A stretch of DNA of 64,000 bases, taken from contig CANNFA010000001.1 of assembly GCA_947503765.1 (NCBI GenBank), positions 682,001-746,000 on the forward strand. Reading direction: 5' to 3'. This stretch comes from an uncultured Paracoccaceae bacterium. GTDB lineage: Bacteria; Pseudomonadota; Alphaproteobacteria; Rhodobacterales; Rhodobacteraceae. Below the pieces are notes generated by a model. The model was not told where the DNA came from, searched no databases, and saw only the letters and a program-made list of their open reading frames with translations. Position numbers and translations under genes: made by a program. Positions 1 to 9,360 of the stretch are shown here, one piece after another; the stretch's first letter is position 1, and every line of letters starts with the position of its first letter.

Positions 1-345
1 AGCCAGGATCTGGGCGCCGGGGCGCAGGGATGCCGGCTCGACCCGGACGGGCTTGAACAGGCGGTCGCCCTGTCGCAGCGCGCACTGCAGGAAGACGGCG
101 AAGACCGCCCGCGCCTGCTGATCGTCAACAAGTTCGGCAAGCAGGAAGCCGAGGGGCGCGGCTTTCGCCCCCTGATCGGCGAGGCGCTGAGCGCAGGCAT
201 TCCCGTCCTGCTGGCCGTGAGCCGCACGAATCTCGATGCCTTTTGCGCCTTTGCAGACGGGCTGGAAGAGCGGATCGCACCCGACGCTACCGCCGTGACG
301 GCATGGGCGCACCGCGCCGCCGAGTCTGCCGCGCACCCGGCCTGA
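1..345 (+). CDS. DUF2478-like protein, 3' end only
   Basis: This is the last 114 codons of a gene whose start lies before the window; the frame is open from base 1 to TGA at 343-345. The fragment reads LLIVNKFGKQEAEGRG and later GIPVLLAVSRTNLDAF, a nucleotide-binding-like fold matching my memory of the DUF2478 family, which is often encoded beside molybdate or tungstate transport genes. The following tungstate importer on the same strand supports this. The biochemical role of the family is not established. Assignment is by pattern recognition of a partial protein and so is moderate. Confidence 0.6.
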   Translation, partial: SQDLGAGAQGCRLDPDGLEQAVALSQRALQEDGEDRPRLLIVNKFGKQEAEGRGFRPLIGEALSAGIPVLLAVSRTNLDAFCAFADGLEERIAPDATAVTAWAHRAAESAAHPA

Positions 346-498
346 CGCCCCTTTTTTCGTAAATTATGCATGTAGATGCGGGCTGTCGGCCTGCCATCTC
401 GCGCCTGCACGGTATTTTCGTCGCAGTCCCGCCTTGCGGCCCCGCATTCGAGGTCATACGCTGCAGTGACGTGAACTCCACGACATAAGCGGGAATTC
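346..498. other. Intergenic region upstream of the tungstate operon
   Basis: 153 bases between the DUF2478-like gene and tupB. It begins with a short C-run and T-run (near 348-360) but no convincing hairpin, followed by a locally AT-rich stretch around 360-372 that could be promoter DNA. A weak GTCA...TGAC inverted pair occurs near 453-470. No operator can be named from sequence alone. Confidence 0.35.
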
Positions 499-1206
499 AT
501 GCAGGATTTTGCAGAAGCCTTTCGCCTGGCCTTTCAACTGGTCGCATCCGGCGATGCCGACCTGATCGAGATCGTGCTGCTGTCGCTGCGCGTCAGCCTG
601 TCGGCGACCTTCGTCGCCTGCGCCATCGGTCTGCCGGTGGGCGCGCTGCTGGCCGTGTCGCGGTTTCGCGGGCGCGGCGCGGCGCTGATCGTGCTGAACG
701 CGATGATGGGCCTGCCGCCGGTGGTCGTCGGGCTGCTGGTCTATCTGCATTTCTCGCGTATGGGGCCGCTGGGCTTTCTCGGCCTGCTCTACACCCCGAC
801 CGCGATGATCGTGGCGCAGACCATCCTGATCGCACCGATCGTCGCGGCGCTGTCGCGGCAGGTGCTGGAGGATCTTTTCGCCGAATATGCCGAACAGTTC
901 CGCTCGCTGTGCCTGACGCGGCTTCAGACCGTGCGCGCGCTGATCTGGGACGGGCGCTATTCGCTGCTGACGGTCGGGCTGGCGGGCTTTGGCCGCGCGG
1001 TGGCAGAGGTCGGCGCGGTGATGATCGTCGGCGGCAATATCGACCACCTGACACGGGTGATGACCACCGCCATCGCGCTGGAGACCTCGAAGGGCGATCT
1101 GCCGTTGGCATTGGCGCTGGGGGTGATCCTGCTGACCATCGCGCTGGGGGTCAACGCGGTGGTGCAGTCGATCCGCATGAGCGCCGAAAGGATGGCCTAT
1201 GCCTGA
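499..1206 (+). CDS. tupB: Tungstate ABC transporter, permease TupB
   Basis: Inner-membrane permease of a tungstate importer, 235 residues. Five to six hydrophobic segments are visible, and the cytoplasmic ATPase-coupling loop (about residues 115-160) holds the EAA-type region ending in a conserved glycine (GFGRAVAEVGAVMIVGGN). This permease type is shared by tungstate (TupB) and molybdate/sulfate (ModB/CysT) systems; the neighbouring TupA points to tungstate. It overlaps tupC by 8 bases, so translation is probably coupled. The ATG at 499 is preceded by an AG-rich stretch (AAGCGGGAATTC), an acceptable ribosome-binding site. Confidence 0.85.
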   Translation: MQDFAEAFRLAFQLVASGDADLIEIVLLSLRVSLSATFVACAIGLPVGALLAVSRFRGRGAALIVLNAMMGLPPVVVGLLVYLHFSRMGPLGFLGLLYTPTAMIVAQTILIAPIVAALSRQVLEDLFAEYAEQFRSLCLTRLQTVRALIWDGRYSLLTVGLAGFGRAVAEVGAVMIVGGNIDHLTRVMTTAIALETSKGDLPLALALGVILLTIALGVNAVVQSIRMSAERMAYA

Positions 1207-1966
1207 CACCGCGCTTGCCCCCCTGCCCCGCACCGCCGCCCGCGCCGGCACCGACGCGCCGCCGCTGCTGCCGCTCGAGGTGCGCGATCTGACGCTGGAG
1301 ATCGGCGGCAAGACCCTGATCGACCGGCTGAACCTGTCGTTGGGCGAAAGCGGGATCACCATGGTGATGGGGCCGAACGGGTCGGGCAAGAGCCTGCTGC
1401 TGCGGTTGTTGCACGGGCTGATCGCGCCGACCGGCGGGGCGATTTCCTGGGCCGGAAACCCGGCCGGCCCCGCGATCACAAAACGCCAGGCGCTGGTGTT
1501 CCAGAAACCCGTTCTGCTGCGCCGGTCGGTCGCGGCGAACATGGATTTCGTGCTGCGCACCCGCCGGGGCCGCGCGGGACCGGGCCGCGATGCCCTGCTG
1601 GACCGGGTCGGCCTGCGCGGCAAGGCGGCCCAGCCCGCCCGCCTGCTGTCGGGCGGCGAACAGCAGCGCCTGGCACTGGCCCGCGCGCTGGCCACCGCCC
1701 CCGAGATGCTGTTCCTCGACGAGCCGACCGCCAGCCTCGATCCGGCTTCGGTCCACCTGATCGAAACCATCGTGGCCGACACCGCGCGCGCGGGAACGCG
1801 GGTGATCTTCGTCACCCACGATGTCGGCCAGGCGAAACGGCTGGCCGAGGATATCGTGTTTCTCGACCGCGGCCGGGTGGCGGAAACCGCGCCCGCCGCC
1901 ACCTTTTTCGACGCCTCGCAATCCGATGCCGCCCGCGCCTACCTGGAGGGGCGGCTTCTACTCTGA
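1199..1966 (+). CDS. tupC: Tungstate ABC transporter, ATP-binding protein TupC
   Basis: 255-residue cytoplasmic ATPase of the importer. Visible motifs in order are Walker A (GPNGSGKS, near residue 61), the Q-loop (LVFQKPVLLRRS), the ABC signature LSGGEQQR (near 144), Walker B with LFLDEPTASLD (near 165), and the switch histidine in FVTHD. The first 25 residues are a proline/alanine-rich extension before the usual start of the domain; the tupB overlap argues for the upstream ATG, but a later start is possible. Length fits the single-domain ATPases of this class. Confidence 0.85.
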   Translation: MPDTALAPLPRTAARAGTDAPPLLPLEVRDLTLEIGGKTLIDRLNLSLGESGITMVMGPNGSGKSLLLRLLHGLIAPTGGAISWAGNPAGPAITKRQALVFQKPVLLRRSVAANMDFVLRTRRGRAGPGRDALLDRVGLRGKAAQPARLLSGGEQQRLALARALATAPEMLFLDEPTASLDPASVHLIETIVADTARAGTRVIFVTHDVGQAKRLAEDIVFLDRGRVAETAPAATFFDASQSDAARAYLEGRLLL

Positions 1967-1989
1967 CGTAACCCTGAAAGGAGTCCTTC

Positions 1990-2811
1990 ATGCTCAACAG
2001 GCGCAATCTCGGCAGCCTTGCCGCCGCCATGCTCCTGGCCGGACCGGCCATGGCGCAGGACCAGTCGATCATCGTCCAGTCCACCACCTCGACGGCCAAT
2101 TCGGGCCTCTACGACTACCTGCTGCCGATCTTCAGCGAGGAAACCGGGATCACCGTCAACGTGGTCGCCGTGGGCACCGGGCAGGCGATCAAGAACGCCG
2201 CGAATTGCGATGGCGACGTGCTGCTGGTCCATGCCAAGCCCGCCGAGGAGAAGTTCCTTCGCGAAGGCGGCGGCGTGGAGCGTACCGACTTGATGTACAA
2301 CGACTTCGTCATCGTCGGCCCCGACGGCGACCCGGCCGGTGTCGGCGGAATGGAGGATGTCGCGGCGGCGCTCACGACGATCGCCGAAAGCGGCGCGATG
2401 TTCGCCTCGCGCGGGGACGATTCGGGAACCCACAAGAAGGAAATGTCGCTGTGGGCCGATGCCGGCGTCGATCCGGCCGCCGGGTCGGGCGAGTGGTACC
2501 GCGAAACCGGCTCGGGCATGGGTGCGACGCTCAATGCCGGGATCGGCATGGGCGCCTACGTGATGACCGACCGCGCCACCTGGATCAACTTCGGCAACAA
2601 GCAGGATTACGACATCCACGTCGAAGGCGACGAGGACATGTTCAACCAGTACGGCGTGATCCTGGTGAACCCCGAGAAATGCACGAACGTCAACGCGGAA
2701 GCCGGGCAGACCTTCATCGACTGGCTGCTGTCGGATGCCGGCCAGGACGCGATCGCCGCCTACGAGGTGGACAGCCAGCAACTGTTCTTCCCGAACGCGC
2801 CGGACATGTAG
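1990..2811 (+). CDS. tupA: Periplasmic tungstate-binding protein TupA
   Basis: 273-residue substrate-binding protein with a cleavable signal peptide (MLNRRNLGSLAAAMLLAGPAMA, cleavage near residue 22). The mature start contains the TTSTANSGLYDYLLP segment typical of TupA proteins, then GTGQAIKNAANCDGDVLLVHA, both characteristic oxyanion-binding loops of the family. TupA proteins bind tungstate very tightly, with preference over molybdate (family knowledge). A GAAAGGAG ribosome-binding site lies 8 bases before the ATG. It follows tupC by 23 bases. The order B-C-A differs from the more usual A-B-C. Confidence 0.88.
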   Translation: MLNRRNLGSLAAAMLLAGPAMAQDQSIIVQSTTSTANSGLYDYLLPIFSEETGITVNVVAVGTGQAIKNAANCDGDVLLVHAKPAEEKFLREGGGVERTDLMYNDFVIVGPDGDPAGVGGMEDVAAALTTIAESGAMFASRGDDSGTHKKEMSLWADAGVDPAAGSGEWYRETGSGMGATLNAGIGMGAYVMTDRATWINFGNKQDYDIHVEGDEDMFNQYGVILVNPEKCTNVNAEAGQTFIDWLLSDAGQDAIAAYEVDSQQLFFPNAPDM

Positions 2812-2860
2812 GACCGGGGCGCGGTGCGGCCCGGTGCCGCACCGCCCCTGACCGGCGGGG

Positions 2861-2931
2861 GATGGGGGGCTCTGCCCCCCGTCCCGGCCTTCAGCCGGGA
2901 CTCCCCCCGGGATATTTCGAAACCGAAGAAG
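2861..2931 (+). repeat. Intergenic double-hairpin repeat, copy 1
   Basis: Located 50 bases after tupA. It has a first hairpin GGGGGGC-TCT-GCCCCCC, a second hairpin GTCCCGGC...GCCGGGAC, then CTCCCCCCGGGATATTTCG. The same order of elements recurs near 15433, 29239 and (minus strand) 56652, each time just 3' of a gene. It could act in RNA 3' end formation or stability, but it lacks a long T-run. Confidence 0.7.
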
Positions 2932-2988
2932 CGGGGCGCGGCACAGGGTGGCTTGCGGGCGTGCCCCGTCTCGGGCGATGATCGGGCC

Positions 2989-3852
2989 ATGACAACCGAG
3001 CGCCCCGAATACCTGACCGTCCGCGAACTGGCGGATCTGCTGCGGCTCAAGGAGCGGAAGGTTTACGACCTTGCCGCGTCGGGCAAGGTTCCGTGTTCGC
3101 GCGCGACCGGCAAGCTGCTGTTTCCCGAGGCCGAGATCCGCGCCTGGATCGCCGGCCATTCGACCGGGCAGAGCGCGGCGCGGCCGGCGATCTTCCTTGG
3201 CAGCCACGATCCGCTTCTGGAATGGGCGTTGCGGCAGTCGCAATGCGGGCTTGCCAGTTTTCTGGATGGCAGTCTGGACGGGCTGGACCGGTTCGACGCG
3301 GGCGAAGGCATCGCCACGGGCCTGCATGTCCATGACGCGGCGAGCGGCGCGTGGAACGTACCCGCGGTGCAGGGCAGCACGCGAAACGCCGTGCTGCTGG
3401 GCTGGGCCATGCGCCAGCGCGGGCTGGTGCTGGGCGCGGACGCGCCGCAGATCGCCGGCATTGGCGATCTGGCCGGGCTTCGGATCGCGCCGCGCCAGCC
3501 GGAATCCGGCACCGACATCCTGTTTCGCACCTTGCTGGACAGCGCGGGCATCGCACCCGAAACCCTGACCCTGACCGAGGCGGCGCGCAGCGAGACCGAC
3601 GCGGTTCTTGCCGTCGCGCAGGGCCATGCCGATGCCACTTTCGGGCTGCGCGCCGTCGCGGCGCCCTACGGGCTGCGCTTCGTGCCGCTGGTCGAGGAAC
3701 GCTTTGACATCCTTGCCGACCGGCGGGCCTATTTCGAACCGCCGATGCAGGCGTTCTGGGCCTTCACCCGGACGGACGCCTTCCGCGCGCAGGCAGAGGC
3801 GCTGCAGGGCTACGACCTGTCGGGGCTGGGCGCGGTGCGCTGGAACGCCTGA
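2989..3852 (+). CDS. Tungstate/molybdate-type regulator: excisionase-like HTH plus binding-protein-like domain
   Basis: 287 residues. Residues 5-55 form an excisionase/MerR-like helix-turn-helix (LTVRELADLLRLKERKVYDL...PEAEIRAWI). The remainder resembles a type 2 periplasmic binding protein without signal peptide (PBP_like class, as in molybdate-related one-component regulators). Inference: a cytoplasmic regulator sensing tungstate or molybdate and controlling the adjacent tup genes or Mo/W cofactor genes. The chosen ATG begins MTTERPEYLTV directly before the HTH; upstream in-frame sequence is the repeat element and is unlikely to be coding. No transmembrane segment is seen. Confidence 0.75.
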   Translation: MTTERPEYLTVRELADLLRLKERKVYDLAASGKVPCSRATGKLLFPEAEIRAWIAGHSTGQSAARPAIFLGSHDPLLEWALRQSQCGLASFLDGSLDGLDRFDAGEGIATGLHVHDAASGAWNVPAVQGSTRNAVLLGWAMRQRGLVLGADAPQIAGIGDLAGLRIAPRQPESGTDILFRTLLDSAGIAPETLTLTEAARSETDAVLAVAQGHADATFGLRAVAAPYGLRFVPLVEERFDILADRRAYFEPPMQAFWAFTRTDAFRAQAEALQGYDLSGLGAVRWNA

Positions 3853-4018
3853 ACGCGCCGGGTTGACGCAGGGGCCGCCATGCGGGCCCGTGCAAGGTTG
3901 ATCCCCGCGCGGCGATCGTCTAGGCGAAGGGCCAATTGGGTCCGGGGCGCACCGCGCCGCCATTTCCGGCGGCGTCATGCGGTACCGGACGATTTCCGCG
4001 AAAAAGGGACATCCGATC

Positions 4019-6232
4019 ATGGCCGACGCAACGCACCCCGACATAGTGTATACCACGGTAGACGAAGCGCCCGAACTGGCCAGCGCGTCGTTCCTGCCGA
4101 TCATCCGCCATTTCGCCGAGGCCGCGGGTGTGAAGGTGGAAACCCGCGACATCTCGCTTGCGGGGCGCATTCTGGCCGCGTTCCCCGATCACCTGACCGA
4201 GGCGCAGCGGCAGGCCGACGACCTTGCCTGGCTGGGCGATTGGGTGAAGACGCCCGAGGCGAACGTCATCAAGCTGCCCAACATCTCGGCCTCGATGCCG
4301 CAATTGAGCGCCGCGATCGCCGAGTTGCAGGACCAGGGATACGCCCTGCCCGACTATCCGTGGGAGCCGGCGACGGACGCCGAGAAGGACATTCGCGCCC
4401 GGTACGACGCGATCAAGGGGTCGGCCGTGAACCCGGTGCTGCGCGAGGGCAATTCCGACCGCCGCGCCGCCGCCGCCGTCAAGAATTACGCCATGGCCAA
4501 CCCGCATTCGATGGGCGAATGGTCGGCCGCGTCGAAGACCGGCGTTGCGTCGATGGATAGCGGCGATTTCTATTCCAACGAGACATCGGCGACGCTGAGC
4601 GATGCGCAGGCCGGCAAGGCGCGCATCCTGCATGTCGCCGCGGACGGCACCGAAACCGTGCTGAAGGACGGGATCGACCTGCCGGCCGGCACGGTGGTCG
4701 ATGCGACTTTCATGTCGGCGCGCGCGCTGGATGCCTTCCTTGCCCAGCAGATCGAGGCCGCGAAGCGCGACGGCGTCCTGTTCTCGCTGCACCTGAAGGC
4801 GACGATGATGAAGGTGTCGGACCCGATCATCTTCGGCCATGCCGTCACGCAATGGCTGAAGCCGGTTTTCGAGCGGCACGGCGACGCGCTGGCAGAGGCC
4901 GGCGTGAACCCGAATTCGGGGCTGGGCGATCTGCTGGAGAAGGTGAAGGACAAGCCGGAGATCATGGCCGACATCGAGGCCTGCATGGCCGAGCGGCCGC
5001 CGCTCTACATGGTGAATTCCGACAAGGGGATCACCAACCTGCATGTCCCTTCGGACGTCATCATCGACGCGTCGATGCCCGCGCTGATCCGCGCCGGCGG
5101 CAAGGGCTGGGGGCCGGACAATGCCGAGCATGACGCCAATTGCGTGATCCCCGACAGCTCTTACGCGCCGGTCTATGACGAGACGATCCGGTATTTCAAG
5201 GAAACCGGCGCGCTGGATCCGGCCACCTCGGGCACGGTCCAGAATGTCGGCCTGATGGCGCAGAAGGCGGAAGAATACGGCAGCCACCCCACCACGTTCG
5301 AGATCGAGCGCGCCGGAACGGTGAAATACCTGCTGGCCAATGGCGACATCCTGCATGAGCACGCCGTCGAGGCGGGCGATATCTGGCGGTCCTCGACGGC
5401 GCGGCGCGCGCCGATCGAGGATTGGGTGAAGCTGGCCATCGCGCGGCAGAAGGCGACCGGCTATGACGCGATCTTCTGGCTGGACGAGAGGCGCGCCCAC
5501 GACGCCGAGCTGATCGCCTTCGTGAAGCCGATCCTCGAGGCCGAGGGCGTGGCGGACCGCTTTGCCATCATGGCGCCGCGCGCGGCGACCCGCGCCTCGC
5601 TGGAGACGATCCGCAAGGGCGGGAACACGATCGCCATCACCGGCAACGTGCTGCGCGACTACCTGACCGACCTGTTCCCGATCCTGGAGCTGGGCACGTC
5701 CGCCAAGATGCTGTCCATCGTCAAGCTGATGAATGGCGGCGGGTTGTTCGAGACGGGCGCCGGAGGCTCTGCGCCCAAGCATGTCCAGCAGCTGGTCGAG
5801 GAAAACCACCTGCGCTGGGACAGCCTGGGAGAGTTCAGCGCGCTGGGCGAAAGCCTGTCCTTCCTGGCCGAAAGCCGCGGCAATGCCCGCGCCGCCGTCC
5901 TTGGACGCGCGGCCGAGGCGGCGACGCAGGGGATACTGGACCATGGCCGCTCGCCCGGGCGCAAGGTCGGCCAGCCCGACAACCGCGACAGCCATTACTG
6001 GTTCGCCCGCTACTGGGCGGAGGCATTGGCCGGCCAGAAGGACGACGCCGAGCTTGCCGCGCATTTTTCCGGGATCGCCAAGGCACTGGCAGCCAACGAG
6101 GAGAAGATCCTGGCCGAGCTTGCCGCCGTGCAGGGCCCACCGGCCGATATCGGCGGCTATTATCATCCCGACCGGCAGAAGCTGGCCGCGGTGATGCGCC
6201 CGAGCGCGACGCTGAACGCCGTCTTCGGTTGA
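4019..6232 (+). CDS. icd: NADP-dependent isocitrate dehydrogenase, monomeric type
   Basis: 737 residues, the usual length of the monomeric isocitrate dehydrogenase, which converts isocitrate to 2-oxoglutarate and CO2 with NADPH formation in the TCA cycle. Recognisable conserved stretches include [47 protein letters not shown] and [20 protein letters not shown]. The ATG at 4019 gives [21 protein letters not shown], matching the family N-terminus; the frame stays open 14 codons upstream without a good start. It stands alone and is followed by a hairpin region. Gene identity is clear. Confidence 0.95.
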   Translation: MADATHPDIVYTTVDEAPELASASFLPIIRHFAEAAGVKVETRDISLAGRILAAFPDHLTEAQRQADDLAWLGDWVKTPEANVIKLPNISASMPQLSAAIAELQDQGYALPDYPWEPATDAEKDIRARYDAIKGSAVNPVLREGNSDRRAAAAVKNYAMANPHSMGEWSAASKTGVASMDSGDFYSNETSATLSDAQAGKARILHVAADGTETVLKDGIDLPAGTVVDATFMSARALDAFLAQQIEAAKRDGVLFSLHLKATMMKVSDPIIFGHAVTQWLKPVFERHGDALAEAGVNPNSGLGDLLEKVKDKPEIMADIEACMAERPPLYMVNSDKGITNLHVPSDVIIDASMPALIRAGGKGWGPDNAEHDANCVIPDSSYAPVYDETIRYFKETGALDPATSGTVQNVGLMAQKAEEYGSHPTTFEIERAGTVKYLLANGDILHEHAVEAGDIWRSSTARRAPIEDWVKLAIARQKATGYDAIFWLDERRAHDAELIAFVKPILEAEGVADRFAIMAPRAATRASLETIRKGGNTIAITGNVLRDYLTDLFPILELGTSAKMLSIVKLMNGGGLFETGAGGSAPKHVQQLVEENHLRWDSLGEFSALGESLSFLAESRGNARAAVLGRAAEAATQGILDHGRSPGRKVGQPDNRDSHYWFARYWAEALAGQKDDAELAAHFSGIAKALAANEEKILAELAAVQGPPADIGGYYHPDRQKLAAVMRPSATLNAVFG

Positions 6233-6245
6233 CGTGAAGGGGGGT

Positions 6246-6280
6246 GCGGACCTGATCGCCTTGGGGCGATGCGGGTCCGC
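6246..6280 (+). terminator. Strong hairpin just after icd
   Basis: GCGGACC-TG-ATCGCC-TTGG-GGCGAT-GC-GGGTCCGC forms a nearly continuous stem 13 bases after the icd stop. There is no following T-run, so it may protect the 3' end or pause polymerase rather than act as a classical intrinsic terminator. A second GGGGG...CCCCC hairpin follows at about 6282-6297. Confidence 0.5.
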
Positions 6281-6298
6281 CGGGGGCGCGGTCCCCCG

Positions 6299-6335
6299 CG
6301 TCCATTATGCTTGCCCCGATGGCGCATAATGGACG
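6299..6335. repeat. Perfect 12-bp inverted repeat, 13-base spacer
   Basis: Left arm CGTCCATTATGC (6299-6310), right arm GCATAATGGACG (6324-6335). The arms are AT-richer than the surroundings, unlike the neighbouring GC hairpins, so it may be an operator for the downstream peptide importer rather than a terminator. A further GTGTTTTC / GAAAACAC inverted pair (6346-6353 and 6368-6375) follows. The rest of the 387-base gap (6233-6619) shows no gene. Confidence 0.55.
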
Positions 6336-6619
6336 CCGCCCTGCGGTGTTTTCGGGCAAGACAGGGGGAAAACACGCCCCCATCCCCGCACAAGGCGGGG
6401 TCATTTCACAAAAATGGTGGTGTTCACGCTTGGTCAGGGCTGCCAAAAGCCGCAAGCGTGGTTTACGTTTGGCCTTGCAACGGGCAGGATCGCCCGGGAA
6501 TCTGCGCGGTGCGGGTCGATCCGCCCGCCGCATCGAGACGAGGCACAGGGCAATCCGGCGTCAGACCGGACCATAGGCAAGACCGAAAGAGCCGAACAGT
6601 TCTACTCAGGGAGTACCAA

Positions 6620-8209
6620 ATGAAAATCAAACATCTCATGGCCACCTGCGGCATGCTTGGCCTGCTGGCCGGGGCCGCGTCGGCACAGACGCTGGTCTAT
6701 TGCTCCGAGGGGTCGCCCGAGGGCTTCGACCCGTCGCTGTATACCTCCGGCACGACGTTCGATGCGTCGAGCCATCCGATCTACAACCGTCTGGTCGAGT
6801 TCAAGACCGGCACGACCGAGGTCGTGCCCGGCCTGGCCGAAAGCTGGGACGTGTCCGAGGACGGCAAGACCGTCACGTTCAACCTGCGCAAGGGCGTCAA
6901 GTTCCACTCGAACGACCAGTTCACGCCGGGCCGCGATTTCAACGCCGATGACGTGATCTTCAGCTTCGAGCGGCAGGGCGAGGAATCCAACCCGTATTTC
7001 GACTATGCGGGCAGCTACGAATACTTCAACGCCATGTCGATGCCCGATCTGATCGAGTCTGTCGAGAAGGTCGACGACTACACCGTGAAGTTCAACCTGA
7101 CCCGGCCCGAGGCGCCGTTCCTTGCCAACCTGGCGATGGATTTCGCCTCGATCCAGTCCAAGGAATATGCCGACGCCATGCAGGAGGCCGGCACGCCCGA
7201 GATGCTGAACCAGGCGCCGATCGGCACCGGCCCGTTCACCTTCGTCGCCTATCAGAAGGACGCGGTGATCCGGTACGCAAAGAATGCCGATTACTGGAAG
7301 GAAGGTCTGCCCAAGGTCGACAACCTGGTCTTCGCCATCACGCCCGACGCTTCGGTCCGCTACCAGAAGCTGAATGCCGGCGAATGCCATGTCATGCCCT
7401 ATCCGAACCCGGCCGATGTCGACGCCATGAAGGCGGACGAGAATATCAACGTGCTGGAACAGGAAGGCCTGAACGTGGGCTACCTGGCCTACAACACCAC
7501 GATGGCGCCGTTCGACAACCCGAAGGTGCGCAAGGCGCTGAACATGGCCATCGACAAGCAGGCCATCATCGACGTGGTGTTCCAGGGCTCCGGCCAGATC
7601 GCCAAGAACCCGATCCCGCCGACCATGTGGTCCTATAACGACGCGGTCGAGGATGACGCCTACGATCCCGAAGCCGCCAAGGCGATGCTGGAAGAGGCCG
7701 GCGTTTCCGATCTGTCGATGAAGATCTGGGCGATGCCGGTGCAGCGGCCCTACAACCCGAATGCCCGCCGCATGGCCGAGCTGATGCAGGAGGATTTCTC
7801 GAAGATCGGCGTCGATGTCGAGATCGTCTCCTATGAATGGGGCGAGTATCTCGAACGGTCCAAGGAAATGGACCGCGACGGTGCCGTCCTGCTGGGCTGG
7901 ACCGGCGACAATGGCGACCCGGACAACTTCCTGGCGGTTCTGCTGGGCTGTGACGCGGTCGGCGGGTCGAACCGGGCGCAATGGTGCCACGAGCCGTTCG
8001 ACGAAGTCGTGCAGAAGGCCAAGGTCATCAGCGACCAGGCCGAGCGCACGAAGCTTTACGAAGAGGCGCAGGTCATCTTCAAGGAGCAGGCGCCCTGGGC
8101 AACCATCGCGCATTCGGTCGTGTTCATGCCGGTTCGCCCCGAGGTGGAGAACTACGTCGTCCATCCGCTGGGCGGCCACATCTTTACCGAGGTGGGCCTG
8201 GCCGAGTAA
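6620..8209 (+). CDS. Peptide ABC transporter substrate-binding protein (DppA-like)
   Basis: 529-residue periplasmic binding protein of solute-binding family 5. A signal peptide (MKIKHLMATCGMLGLLAGAASA) is followed by LVYCSEGSPEGFDPSLYTSG, the dipeptide-binding-protein N-terminal signature; GLAESWDVSEDGKTVTFNLR and NPNARRMAELMQ are also typical. It is the first gene of a six-gene same-strand importer cluster ending at 13218. A GGGAGT ribosome-binding site precedes the ATG. Close likeness to DppA and the adjacent M24 peptidase suggest di- or oligopeptide substrates, but specificity cannot be read from sequence. Confidence 0.88.
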   Translation: MKIKHLMATCGMLGLLAGAASAQTLVYCSEGSPEGFDPSLYTSGTTFDASSHPIYNRLVEFKTGTTEVVPGLAESWDVSEDGKTVTFNLRKGVKFHSNDQFTPGRDFNADDVIFSFERQGEESNPYFDYAGSYEYFNAMSMPDLIESVEKVDDYTVKFNLTRPEAPFLANLAMDFASIQSKEYADAMQEAGTPEMLNQAPIGTGPFTFVAYQKDAVIRYAKNADYWKEGLPKVDNLVFAITPDASVRYQKLNAGECHVMPYPNPADVDAMKADENINVLEQEGLNVGYLAYNTTMAPFDNPKVRKALNMAIDKQAIIDVVFQGSGQIAKNPIPPTMWSYNDAVEDDAYDPEAAKAMLEEAGVSDLSMKIWAMPVQRPYNPNARRMAELMQEDFSKIGVDVEIVSYEWGEYLERSKEMDRDGAVLLGWTGDNGDPDNFLAVLLGCDAVGGSNRAQWCHEPFDEVVQKAKVISDQAERTKLYEEAQVIFKEQAPWATIAHSVVFMPVRPEVENYVVHPLGGHIFTEVGLAE

Positions 8210-8268
8210 ACCCGGCGACATGACACGCGGCAGGGCCTTCGGGCCCTGCCTTTCCAACCGGGGGGCAG

Positions 8269-9360
8269 ATGCACAAGCTAGAAGAGTATCGCGGCATTGC
8301 GCGGCATATCGGTGTCGATGCGCTGGCGCTGGTGCCGGGGCCGAATTTCACCCGCCTGACCGGCCATGACTTTCATTCCAACGAACGCCCGCTGGTGATC
8401 GTGATCCCCGCGGACGGCGCGCCCGCCGCCATCGTGCCCAATCTGGAACTGCGTTCCTTCGACCTTCTGGGGTTCGAGGGCGAGGTGTTCGACTGGCGCG
8501 ATCAGGACGGCTATCAGCCTGCCTTCGAAGCGCTCGCGCGGCACATGATCCTGCGCTCGCTCGCGGTCGAGGGGCAGGTGATGCGGGTGTTCATCCATCA
8601 CGCGCTTGCCGCCGCCTGGCCGGGGCTGACGATCATCGACGGCGAGACCGCGATTTCCGGCCTGCGCCTGCACAAGACACCGGAAGAGATCGAGGCGCTG
8701 ACCCGCGCGATCCGCATATCCGAGACCGCGCTGGAGGAAACGCTTTCCCATGTGTGCGCCGGGCAGACCGAGAAACAGGTGGAAAGCCTGCTGGTCCAGG
8801 CGCTGTTCCGTGCCGGCGCCGAGGAAATGGCCTTTGGCCCGATCGTGGCGGCGGGCGAGAATTCGGCACGCCCCCACGCCTCGGCCCGCGACGATTACAG
8901 GATTCAGGACGGCGATGCGCTGCTGTTCGATTTCGGCGCCCGCTGGGGCGGGTTCTGCGCCGACATCACCCGCACCGTGTTCGTCGGCCATGCCTCGGAC
9001 GAGGCGCGCGCGGTCTATGACACCGTGCTGCGCGCCAACCAGAAGGGCCACGAGATCGCCGGCCCCGGCATCACCGCGCACCAGGTGGACGATCGCGTGA
9101 CCGGTGTGCTGGAGGCTTCGCCCTATGCGGGGCGCATCCGCACCAAGACCGGCCACGGGCTTGGCCGCGAGGTCCACGAAGCGCCCTATATCATGCGCGG
9201 CAACCACCAGAAGCTGGAGCCGGGAATGGTCTTTACCAACGAGCCGGGCCTTTATGACATCGACAGTTTCGGCATCCGCATCGAAGATGACGTTCTGGTG
9301 ACAGAGGATGGCTGCCGGTCGCTGACCGTCTTTCCCAAAGAGTTGCGGGTGGTGGGCTGA
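8269..9360 (+). CDS. M24 family metallopeptidase (Xaa-Pro dipeptidase-like)
   Basis: 363 residues: an N-terminal creatinase-like domain (1-130) followed by a pita-bread M24 catalytic domain. The five metal ligands are present: D221 (LLFDFG), D232 (ADITRT), H296 (KTGHGLGR), E325 (FTNEPGLY) and E339 (GIRIEDD). No signal peptide, so it acts in the cytoplasm. Its position inside a peptide-importer operon, sharing its stop with the next start (TGATG at 9358), suggests it cleaves imported proline-containing dipeptides. The exact substrate is inferred. Confidence 0.88.
   Translation: MHKLEEYRGIARHIGVDALALVPGPNFTRLTGHDFHSNERPLVIVIPADGAPAAIVPNLELRSFDLLGFEGEVFDWRDQDGYQPAFEALARHMILRSLAVEGQVMRVFIHHALAAAWPGLTIIDGETAISGLRLHKTPEEIEALTRAIRISETALEETLSHVCAGQTEKQVESLLVQALFRAGAEEMAFGPIVAAGENSARPHASARDDYRIQDGDALLFDFGARWGGFCADITRTVFVGHASDEARAVYDTVLRANQKGHEIAGPGITAHQVDDRVTGVLEASPYAGRIRTKTGHGLGREVHEAPYIMRGNHQKLEPGMVFTNEPGLYDIDSFGIRIEDDVLVTEDGCRSLTVFPKELRVVG

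Noticed and set aside
1939-4170. Very long minus-strand open frames opposite tup, icd, dppA, dnaX and gabD genes (up to 950 codons)
   Set aside because: They are antisense shadows typical of very GC-rich DNA: Arg/Ala/Gly/His-rich, no recognisable domains, and fully covered by genes with clear families on the other strand.
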